Source: Candidatus Aenigmatarchaeota archaeon (GTDB taxonomy: Archaea > Aenigmatarchaeota > Aenigmatarchaeia > QMZP01). Taken from it: DNA of 5,080 nt. Shown piece by piece: positions 1 through 5,080 of the stretch. The position numbers and the translations under genes were made by a program. Under the pieces are notes generated by a model. The model saw only the letters and a program-made list of their open reading frames with translations, had not been told where the DNA came from and did no database searches. Location of the stretch: positions 1 to 5,080 of the forward strand of contig JAFCEM010000044.1 in NCBI GenBank assembly GCA_017609145.1, written 5' to 3'. Numbering within the stretch: position 1 is the first letter of the stretch; each line of letters opens with the position of its first letter.

Positions 1-1738
1 TGCCCTTCTCCTCTGAAAATATGCGCTCAATCCTCTTGAACTTTTCCCTAAGCTTCCCAAGCCTCAATGAAAACTGCTCTTCGTAATCCTTCTTTGCATA
101 ATCCCTGTCGAATACCTGCATGAACAGCTTCCTGAGGTCTTCATACAAAGGTATGTGGCCAACAGGCGTCTCAATTGCCTCGAATTCATTGTGAACCCTG
201 CCCTCCAACCATAGGAGCCAGACCTTCTTGTCCAGCTTTTCGTTCAGAAACCTGCCATCACTGCCTTTGAGGAAGTAGTTGACCAGGAATATCAGCGGTG
301 GTTTTTGTAGCTTCCTGCCGAATTCAAGGTAATGCTCAAAATATCTGCCCATTGGTATTGACAGGAAATCGAGATTTGCCATTGGGTTGTGTACACGTTC
401 GCCCTGTTTTCCAAGTATTGCAGCTGTTGTCTCCGACTCTATGCTCGCTGCCATGAGCACCCCATGCCCCCAGCCCAAGGACTGGGCAATCGGCACGGAT
501 GTGTCCGAGTCCCTTCCGCCGAATATGAACCCACTCACTGGCACGCCGTTGGGGTCTTCTGCTCTGTCATCAACGTTCTTAAGCTCTTTCAGCCTTATTG
601 TGTATCTGGCATTCTTGTTAGCCGCAGGCACAGCATTTCCGTCCGGACCTTTCCTGCCTTTCTTCCATTCGCCTGAATAGTTCACGCCCTGTGCGGGTAG
701 CTCCCTTCCCATTCCGAGCCAGTATGGCCTGCCGTCGTTTACTAGCAGATTCGAGAAGATAACCTCTCTGGGTGTTGTCAGGGCCCTATATATTACAGGG
801 TCATCCTTCGGGTTGACGTTTTCTATTATGCCGAATATACCCTGCTCCATGTTGACTGCATGGACTGTGCCGTCTTTCCATTTTCTTATGAATGCTATGT
901 CGTCTGCTATGATACTCTGTCCGGGAATCATGGCTGTTGATGTCTTTCCACAGGCGCTCGGAAAAGCACCGGTGAAGTAAGTCCTGCGTTTCCCGGGCCC
1001 GTGCACAGCCATGATGAACATGTGCTCTGTCATCCAACCCTCATCCGAGCCCTTCTTTATGGCCAGGCGCATTGCATGCTTCTTGAGCCCCAGGCTGTTG
1101 CCAGCGTACTGGTTATTGACGCTGTAAACAGTATTGGTCTGCATGTCTATGTATATGCGCCTTTTGTCAATATCGGCGCTGACGCCGTTCTCCAGCCTGC
1201 CGGCTGAGTGAAGGAAGAAGAAGAAATCGTCCGACCCCCTGAGCTTTTTGAACTGCCCGTAACCCTTCCTATAGAGTATGTCTTCACTGTGCGCGACATA
1301 GCTCGAATCGGTTATCTGCATGGCAGGGATTGAGAACACTGAGTGCACGGGTCCGAGGCAGAAGAACCTGACCAGCATCTCCTTTCCCTTCATACTGCCG
1401 TCAAGGAAGCCAAGCACTTCCTTCAGGCCTGCCTCCCTTTCAGTTGATTTTATATGCTTGCCTATCTCGGTGCCTGCAGGAAGCAGGAATTTCGTGTTTG
1501 CTTTGTCCCGGGCCTGGTCGAAGTAGCCGTCAAAATGAATCGTATGCCCATGCATGGCGAGCTTCTGCTCCTCGCCGGTTTTCAGCGCAAGCTGCCTCAC
1601 ATATTTAGAATCACTCTCAGAATCCGTGAGGACCGTCACTTTGTTCGGCTTGCAGAGCTTCACGGCATCCGTAACCTTCTTCAGAACGTGCCCGTTGCCT
1701 AGCGCTTCCAGTTTCTTCCTGCTTTCAGTGTCAAGCAT
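1..1738 (-). CDS. pckG: Phosphoenolpyruvate carboxykinase (GTP), C-terminus cut by window edge
   Basis: This cytosolic enzyme interconverts oxaloacetate plus GTP with PEP, CO2 and GDP, normally the first committed step of gluconeogenesis from C4 acids. My translation gives 579 uninterrupted residues from the ATG at 1738 to the window edge. The family is usually about 600-640 residues, so a short C-terminal part is missing. Visible signatures of the GTP-type family are GNSLGLKK (213-220, Lys220 the likely Mn ligand), EHM (His239, the second Mn ligand), the P-loop FPSACGKTS (259-267, with the reactive Cys263 and Lys265), ADDIAF (278-283, Asp280 the likely third Mn ligand) and FGGR (Arg409). The motif TPVGHIPLYEDL near residue 525 resembles archaeal members. 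An in-frame TAA lies 10 codons upstream with no other ATG between, which supports this start. The Shine-Dalgarno signal is weak. The gene follows PPDK on the same strand after 169 bases and has its own TATA-like box. No frameshift or lost catalytic residue is visible. Confidence 0.96.
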   Translation of the reverse strand, partial: MLDTESRKKLEALGNGHVLKKVTDAVKLCKPNKVTVLTDSESDSKYVRQLALKTGEEQKLAMHGHTIHFDGYFDQARDKANTKFLLPAGTEIGKHIKSTEREAGLKEVLGFLDGSMKGKEMLVRFFCLGPVHSVFSIPAMQITDSSYVAHSEDILYRKGYGQFKKLRGSDDFFFFLHSAGRLENGVSADIDKRRIYIDMQTNTVYSVNNQYAGNSLGLKKHAMRLAIKKGSDEGWMTEHMFIMAVHGPGKRRTYFTGAFPSACGKTSTAMIPGQSIIADDIAFIRKWKDGTVHAVNMEQGIFGIIENVNPKDDPVIYRALTTPREVIFSNLLVNDGRPYWLGMGRELPAQGVNYSGEWKKGRKGPDGNAVPAANKNARYTIRLKELKNVDDRAEDPNGVPVSGFIFGGRDSDTSVPIAQSLGWGHGVLMAASIESETTAAILGKQGERVHNPMANLDFLSIPMGRYFEHYLEFGRKLQKPPLIFLVNYFLKGSDGRFLNEKLDKKVWLLWLEGRVHNEFEAIETPVGHIPLYEDLRKLFMQVFDRDYAKKDYEEQFSLRLGKLREKFKRIERIFSEEKG

Positions 1739-1778
1739 CCAAAGCCCTAATATAAAAATAGCACATTAAGAAATAAAA

Positions 1779-1788
1779 GTTTATAAAA
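1779..1788 (-). promoter_or_regulatory. Candidate archaeal TATA box for the PEPCK gene
   Basis: On the minus strand this reads TTTTATAAAC, close to the archaeal box A. Its centre is about 45 bases before the PEPCK ATG, which predicts transcription starting near 1758 and a leader of roughly 20 bases. A second AT-rich run at 1750-1759 is too close to the ATG to serve unless the transcript is leaderless. The region is AT-rich overall, so the match could be partly chance. No convincing purine-rich BRE precedes it. Confidence 0.5.
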
Positions 1789-1823
1789 TTAATTATTGGG
1801 GATGATTCTCTGCTTCTGAAAAC

Positions 1824-1834
1824 GTATGCCATAC
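1824..1834. repeat. Short inverted repeat in the PPDK-PEPCK spacer
   Basis: GTATG and CATAC arms surround a single C, giving an 11-base near-palindrome about 35 bases upstream of the proposed PEPCK TATA box and 86 bases before the ATG. That position would suit an activator site, but a 5-base arm is short enough to occur by chance. The rest of the 169-base spacer (1739-1907) shows no RNA gene, no strong hairpin and no T-run directly after the PPDK stop. Confidence 0.25.
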
Positions 1835-1907
1835 TTGAATGTTCTGTTGACCAAGAGGAAGTACTGCATTCATGATACATTAATCTTTTATCGCTGTTGT
1901 CTAATGT

Positions 1908-4526
1908 TCACTTCTTCCCGTGCTTGAGTGCTGCCTGGGCAGCAGCCAATCGGGCAATCGGGACCCTGAAAGGGGAGCATGATACATAGGTAAGCCCTGC
2001 CTCGTGGCAGAACTCAACGCTCGAGGGCTCACCGCCATGCTCGCCGCATATGCCGATCTTGAGCTCCGGCCTGGTTTTCCTGCCCTTTTTGACAGCGGTC
2101 TTCACCAGCTGTCCCACACCGTCCCTGTCAAGCACCTGGAAGGGGTCCCTTTCAAGGACATTCCTTTCTATGTATTCGTTTATGAACTTTCCCGCATCGT
2201 CCCTTGAGAAACCGAAGGTTGTCTGCGTCAGGTCGTTGGTACCGAATGAGAAGAACTCTGCATATTCCGCGATTTTGTCCGCTGTGAGGCACGCCCTCGG
2301 CAGTTCCATCATCACCCCGACATGATAGCTGACCTTTGTGCCTTTTTTCTTCATCACTTCCTTTGCCTTGTTGTTAACGAGCTCTTTCATCACCTTCATC
2401 TCGTTCACGTGCCCGAGCACCGGAATCATGACTTCAGGCTTCACATCAACCCCGTCCTTCTTGAGCTCGCAGGCTGCCTCGAATATAGCCTGTACCTGCA
2501 TCTCGTTTATCTCCGGATATACTATACCCAGTCTACATCCCCTGAACCCGAGCATGGGGTTGAACTCATGCAGGGAATCTATCTTCTCCTGGAGCCTCTC
2601 TACTGATATACCCATGTCCCTGGCCAGCTCCTTTATGTCCTTCTCCTCTTTCGGGAGGAACTCATGAAGTGGCGGATCGAGAAGCCTTATCGTCACAGGC
2701 AGGCCTTTCATTGCCTTGAGGATACCCCTGAAATCACCCCTCTGGTATGGCAGAAGCTTGGCAAGTGCCTTTTCCCTGCCTTCTTTATCATCGGCAAGTA
2801 TCATTTCACGCACGGCCTTTATCCTTTCGCCCTCAAAGAACATATGCTCTGTTCTGCAAAGACCAATACCTTCTGCACCGAATTTCCTTGCGAACTCCGC
2901 ATCATGCGGAGTGTCGGCATTCGTCCAGACACCGAGTTTCCTGAACTCATCCGCCCATTTCATGAGCGTACCGAAATCTCCCGTCATTGACGGCTCGACC
3001 AGAGGCATCTGCCCTTTCATGACCTCGCCTTTCCCGCCGTCAAGGGTAATCCAGTCACCCTCCTTTATTACCACACCACCTGCTTTGAACTCCTTCGCGT
3101 CCTCATCAACTGTGATGTCAGAACATCCTGCAACGCAGCACTTACCCATGCCCCGTGCTACAACAGCAGCGTGCGAGGTCATGCCACCGCGCGCGGTAAG
3201 TATGCCCTGCGCGGCATGCATACCCTCTATATCCTCGGGACTGGTCTCCGTCCTTACGAGAATGACCTTCTCTGAAGCCCGCATGGCTGCATCATCAGCC
3301 GTGAAAACAGCCTTGCCGACTGCAGCACCGGGCGATGCAGGCAGACCCTTCCCGATAATTTCCGCCTTCTCCTTCGCTTTTGGGTCAAGCTGTTTGTGGA
3401 GCAGCTGATCAAGCTGCCCGGGTTCTATCCTCAGCACGGCTTCCTTTCTGTCAATCAGCCCTTCATCAACCATATCAACCGCAATCTTCACCGCGGACTG
3501 TGCAGTCCTCTTTCCTGTCCTGGTCTGGAGCATGTAGAGCTTCCCCTTCTCTATGGTGAACTCGAAGTCTTGCATGTCCCTGTAGTGCTTCTCCAGTACG
3601 CTGTAAATCTTGATCAGCTCCTGGTAGCTCTTTGGAAGCTCTTTTTTCATCTCATCAATATGCTTCGGGGTCCTTATACCGGCGACAACATCCTCACCCT
3701 GGGCATTGATGAGGTATTCCCCGTAATGTTCCTTCTCTCCTGTTGCGGGATTCCTAGTGAAACCCACCCCGGTTGCAGAATCATTGCCCATGTTCCCAAA
3801 AACCATTACCTGTACATTCACCGCTGTCCCCAGGTCGTCAGGTATGTTGTTGAGCTTCCTGTATGCAATGGCCCGTTTGTTGTTCCATGAACTGAAAACA
3901 GCATCTATTGACATTCTGAGCTGCTTCTTTGGATCGTCCGGGAATTTCACGCCCTTTTCCCTGTCCACAAGTTTCTTGAACTGCTCGATGACATTTTTCC
4001 AGTCATCGGCCGAAAGCTCGGTGTCATAGTGGACTCCTTTGGCCTTCTTTGTATTATCCAGGATTTTCTCAAAGCCGGAGTGCTCCACTCCCAGCACAAC
4101 ATCCCCGAACATCTGTATGAACCTCCTGTAGGAATCGTAGGCAAACCTTTCATCACCTGTTTTCCTTGCCATGATCTGCACAGTCTGGTCGTTGAGCCCC
4201 AGATTTAGAACAGTGTCCATCATACCGGGCATTGATATCTTTGCACCCGAGCGTACTGAAACGAGAAGTGGATTCTCGCTATCGCCGAATCTCTTGCCCG
4301 TTTTTGCCTCGAGTTTTTTGATATTCTCTTCAATCTGCGATTCAAGCCCGGGAGCCCACTTCTTTCCCTGTTTGTAGAACTCTATGCAGGCTTCTGTAGT
4401 TATGGTAAACCCTGGCGGCACAGGCAAACCTATCTTTGTCATTTCACCAAGGTTCGCGCCCTTGCCGCCGAGAAGCGCCTTGTCCTTTGTATCGCCTTCG
4501 CCGAAAAAGTAGACCCATTTCTTCAT
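1908..4526 (-). CDS. ppdK: Pyruvate, phosphate dikinase
   Basis: This cytosolic enzyme reversibly converts pyruvate, ATP and phosphate into PEP, AMP and pyrophosphate by way of a phosphohistidine carrier. At 872 residues it matches the usual length of about 870-880 for the non-plant enzyme. The N-terminal ATP-grasp domain (about 1-340) contains GGKGANLGEM with Lys22, VRSGA with Arg92, and FEF...QTRTGKR with Glu322 and Arg336. The swivelling domain (about 390-505) has TARGGMTSHAAVVARGMG with phosphohistidine His452. Thr450, two residues before it, is the position that regulatory kinases modify in plant PPDK. The C-terminal PEP/pyruvate barrel (about 515-870) carries GLCRTEHMFF (Arg558), RLLDPPLHEF (Arg614), MELPRA (Glu741), FGTNDLTQ (Asn764, Asp765) and GICGEHGGEP with the catalytic acid/base Cys827. 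The start fits the family N-terminus. No Shine-Dalgarno motif is seen, and a TATA box 27-34 bases before the ATG suggests leaderless translation. No gene for a PPDK regulatory protein lies in the window. The direction of flux cannot be read from sequence. Confidence 0.98.
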   Translation of the reverse strand: MKKWVYFFGEGDTKDKALLGGKGANLGEMTKIGLPVPPGFTITTEACIEFYKQGKKWAPGLESQIEENIKKLEAKTGKRFGDSENPLLVSVRSGAKISMPGMMDTVLNLGLNDQTVQIMARKTGDERFAYDSYRRFIQMFGDVVLGVEHSGFEKILDNTKKAKGVHYDTELSADDWKNVIEQFKKLVDREKGVKFPDDPKKQLRMSIDAVFSSWNNKRAIAYRKLNNIPDDLGTAVNVQVMVFGNMGNDSATGVGFTRNPATGEKEHYGEYLINAQGEDVVAGIRTPKHIDEMKKELPKSYQELIKIYSVLEKHYRDMQDFEFTIEKGKLYMLQTRTGKRTAQSAVKIAVDMVDEGLIDRKEAVLRIEPGQLDQLLHKQLDPKAKEKAEIIGKGLPASPGAAVGKAVFTADDAAMRASEKVILVRTETSPEDIEGMHAAQGILTARGGMTSHAAVVARGMGKCCVAGCSDITVDEDAKEFKAGGVVIKEGDWITLDGGKGEVMKGQMPLVEPSMTGDFGTLMKWADEFRKLGVWTNADTPHDAEFARKFGAEGIGLCRTEHMFFEGERIKAVREMILADDKEGREKALAKLLPYQRGDFRGILKAMKGLPVTIRLLDPPLHEFLPKEEKDIKELARDMGISVERLQEKIDSLHEFNPMLGFRGCRLGIVYPEINEMQVQAIFEAACELKKDGVDVKPEVMIPVLGHVNEMKVMKELVNNKAKEVMKKKGTKVSYHVGVMMELPRACLTADKIAEYAEFFSFGTNDLTQTTFGFSRDDAGKFINEYIERNVLERDPFQVLDRDGVGQLVKTAVKKGRKTRPELKIGICGEHGGEPSSVEFCHEAGLTYVSCSPFRVPIARLAAAQAALKHGKK

Positions 4527-4534
4527 ATTAACTC

Positions 4535-4556
4535 AATAATTTGAGCCCAAATTATT
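4535..4556. promoter_or_regulatory. Perfect inverted repeat at the PPDK promoter, candidate operator
   Basis: The arms AATAATTTG and CAAATTATT are exact reverse complements of nine bases each, separated by AGCC on the plus strand. The element overlaps the downstream edge of the PPDK TATA box and ends nine bases before the ATG, covering the expected transcription start region. A dimeric DNA-binding regulator bound here would block TBP/TFB or polymerase access, which is a typical archaeal repressor arrangement. A cognate regulator is not encoded in the window. As RNA the stem would be AT-rich and weak, and it would mostly precede the predicted transcription start, so a DNA-level role is more likely than an attenuator. 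Confidence 0.5.
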
Positions 4557-4560
4557 TAAA
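4553..4560 (-). promoter_or_regulatory. Archaeal TATA box for PPDK (probably leaderless)
   Basis: The minus strand reads TTTAAATA, a textbook archaeal box A, starting three bases after the stop codon of the upstream membrane-protein gene. The usual 25-27 base spacing from the box centre puts transcription start around 4529-4533, only a few bases before the ATG at 4526. The absence of a Shine-Dalgarno motif agrees with a leaderless transcript. The BRE upstream of the box is not well matched. Confidence 0.65.
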
Positions 4561-4563
4561 TGG

Positions 4564-4902
4564 CTATTTCTCTCCTTTCTTTTTTGACGTGAATCTGAAG
4601 AAATACAGGCCAATCCCCACAACGACTGCCGGGATTATCATCCACAGTGCTGCCTGCCACATGAAAGCCAGAAGAGTCAAGATAAACCCGATTGCTGCGA
4701 ATATAAGTGCAGTGATAGTGTAAGCCATTTCACCGGCAGGCAGCAAAAGGTCAACCATGATGAAGCAGCCTACAAGAAAAAGCAATGCCTGCAACAAAAA
4801 CCCGTAGGGAAGCAATCCGCCCGCTATAAGGATGCCTGCAATAAAGCCATTTATTACACTGTAAATCTGTGTCAGCGAGACATACTCTGTTTCCTGACTC
4901 AT
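4564..4902 (-). CDS. Small four-helix integral membrane protein, function unknown
   Basis: I do not recognise this 112-residue protein. It has a short polar N-terminus (about 1-12, including SQETEY) followed by four hydrophobic stretches at roughly 13-31, 35-54, 59-81 and 84-104. These are joined by very short loops containing Pro, Asp and Glu (LLPAGEM near 53-59). It ends in a basic tail, RFTSKKKGEK. By the positive-inside rule both ends should face the cytoplasm. No catalytic motif, metal-ligand cluster or signal-peptide cleavage site is visible. Trp and aromatic residues cluster at the boundaries of helices 3 and 4. The ATG at 4902 is preceded by GGTGA at nine-base spacing, which overlaps the stop of the upstream gene, so the two are probably co-transcribed. 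The PPDK promoter begins three bases after its stop. A link to PEP metabolism is not supported by anything beyond proximity. It could be a small transporter accessory subunit or an orphan membrane protein. Confidence 0.8.
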   Translation of the reverse strand: MSQETEYVSLTQIYSVINGFIAGILIAGGLLPYGFLLQALLFLVGCFIMVDLLLPAGEMAYTITALIFAAIGFILTLLAFMWQAALWMIIPAVVVGIGLYFFRFTSKKKGEK

Positions 4903-4911
4903 TTTCTCATC

Positions 4912-4916
4912 TCACC
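4912..4916 (-). promoter_or_regulatory. Shine-Dalgarno motif (GGTGA) of the membrane-protein gene
   Basis: GGTGA on the minus strand matches the archaeal anti-Shine-Dalgarno sequence and lies nine bases before the ATG at 4902. It overlaps the TGA stop of the upstream gene, which suggests translational coupling. It supports this ATG over the nearby ATG at 4910, which is in another frame and meets a stop after three codons. Confidence 0.5.
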
Positions 4917-5080
4917 CGTACGATGCCGCGGCTGTCGACCCTTCAACAAATTCGACCTCAAAATGCTTTTTTATCTCGTTCCTGAAACCCATTATATAAT
5001 TCCTGCACTGCTCAACGAAACCCCTTCTTGCTCTGTTGTAGAAAAGATAGGAATATATGTGCCATATCGGTTGCACCAAA
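4912..5080 (-). CDS. C-terminal fragment of an unrecognised protein
   Basis: The minus strand is open from the right window edge (first full codon at 5079) to a TGA at 4914-4912, giving 55 residues; the start lies outside the window. The visible part begins with an aromatic-rich stretch (IWHIYSYLFYNRARRGF, residues 5-21), continues with VEQCRNYIMGFRNEIKKHFEVE and ends in a small-residue tail, EGSTAAASYG. The middle looks like an amphipathic helix rather than a membrane span. I do not recognise the family. Support for it being a real gene comes from codon use like its neighbours, the nine-base gap to the next gene on the same strand, and the Shine-Dalgarno motif overlapping its stop. The other two minus-strand frames are less plausible, and one of them is closed by an early TGA. 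Confidence 0.6.
   Translation of the reverse strand, partial: LVQPIWHIYSYLFYNRARRGFVEQCRNYIMGFRNEIKKHFEVEFVEGSTAAASYG

Noticed and set aside
387..1769. Several plus-strand open frames and one minus-strand frame (801-1037) of 65-100 codons over the PEPCK region.
   Set aside because: All overlap the continuous PEPCK reading frame, which carries every family motif. They are shadow frames with no supporting signals.
1731..1880. A 49-codon minus-strand open frame (ATG at 1880) spanning the spacer and overlapping the PEPCK start by a few codons in another frame.
   Set aside because: The first half is serine-rich and the second is Phe/Ile/Tyr-rich simply because the DNA there is AT-rich promoter. 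There is no good ribosome binding site, and it runs through the proposed PEPCK TATA box.
1802..1880. A possible box C/D guide RNA on the plus strand, with ATGATTC and CTGA boxes about seven bases apart.
   Set aside because: The C box matches only part of the RUGAUGA consensus, and no acceptable C' and D boxes follow at the needed spacing.
1871..1987. The ten-base word CATGATACAT occurs at 1871-1880 and at 1978-1987.
   Set aside because: Repeats of this length are expected by chance in 5 kb, one copy is inside conserved PPDK coding sequence, and the similarity does not extend beyond the ten bases.
2716..3408. A 230-codon plus-strand open frame antisense to PPDK, with a further 164-codon one at 3396-3890.
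   Set aside because: PPDK on the opposite strand is unambiguous. Avoidance of certain codons in its frame keeps the antisense frames open. The predicted proteins are Ser/Pro-rich with no recognisable domain and no ribosome binding site.
4991..5000. ATTATATAAT inside the partial upstream gene, which could be a TATA box for the membrane-protein gene.
   Set aside because: It lies within coding sequence about 90 bases before the ATG, and the nine-base gap with overlapping ribosome binding site favours co-transcription. It remains possible but unsupported.

Overview
The window looks like a piece of an archaeal chromosome. The two recognisable genes each have an AT-rich TATA-like box at the right distance for archaeal transcription. 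The dikinase gene has almost no room for a leader and no Shine-Dalgarno motif, which suggests a leaderless message. An upstream start sits behind a GGTGA motif. Arginine AGG and isoleucine ATA codons are common throughout. Base composition looks balanced by eye, with AT-rich spacers. I cannot place the organism more precisely, and a bacterial origin is less likely but not excluded.

Every gene I can support lies on the minus strand, so transcription runs from high to low coordinates. In that order they are: the C-terminal 55 codons of an unrecognised protein (5080-4912); a small four-helix membrane protein nine bases further on (4902-4564); a complete pyruvate, phosphate dikinase (PPDK, 4526-1908); a 169-base spacer with its own TATA-like box; and a GTP-type phosphoenolpyruvate carboxykinase (PEPCK, 1738-1), which runs off the left edge after 579 codons. 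The first two genes look like one operon. PPDK and PEPCK each appear to have their own promoter, although read-through cannot be excluded because no clear terminator separates them.

PPDK interconverts pyruvate and phosphoenolpyruvate (PEP). PEPCK interconverts oxaloacetate and PEP. Together they form the PEP node linking the C3/C4 acid pool to gluconeogenesis and glycolysis. Both enzymes keep their key catalytic residues and look functional.

The most interesting non-coding signal is a perfect inverted repeat, two 9-base arms around a 4-base spacer, lying between the PPDK TATA box and its start codon. That is where an archaeal repressor would block transcription. I see no RNA gene, CRISPR array, mobile element or clearly new multi-gene system. 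Plus-strand open frames over PPDK and PEPCK are read as antisense shadows.
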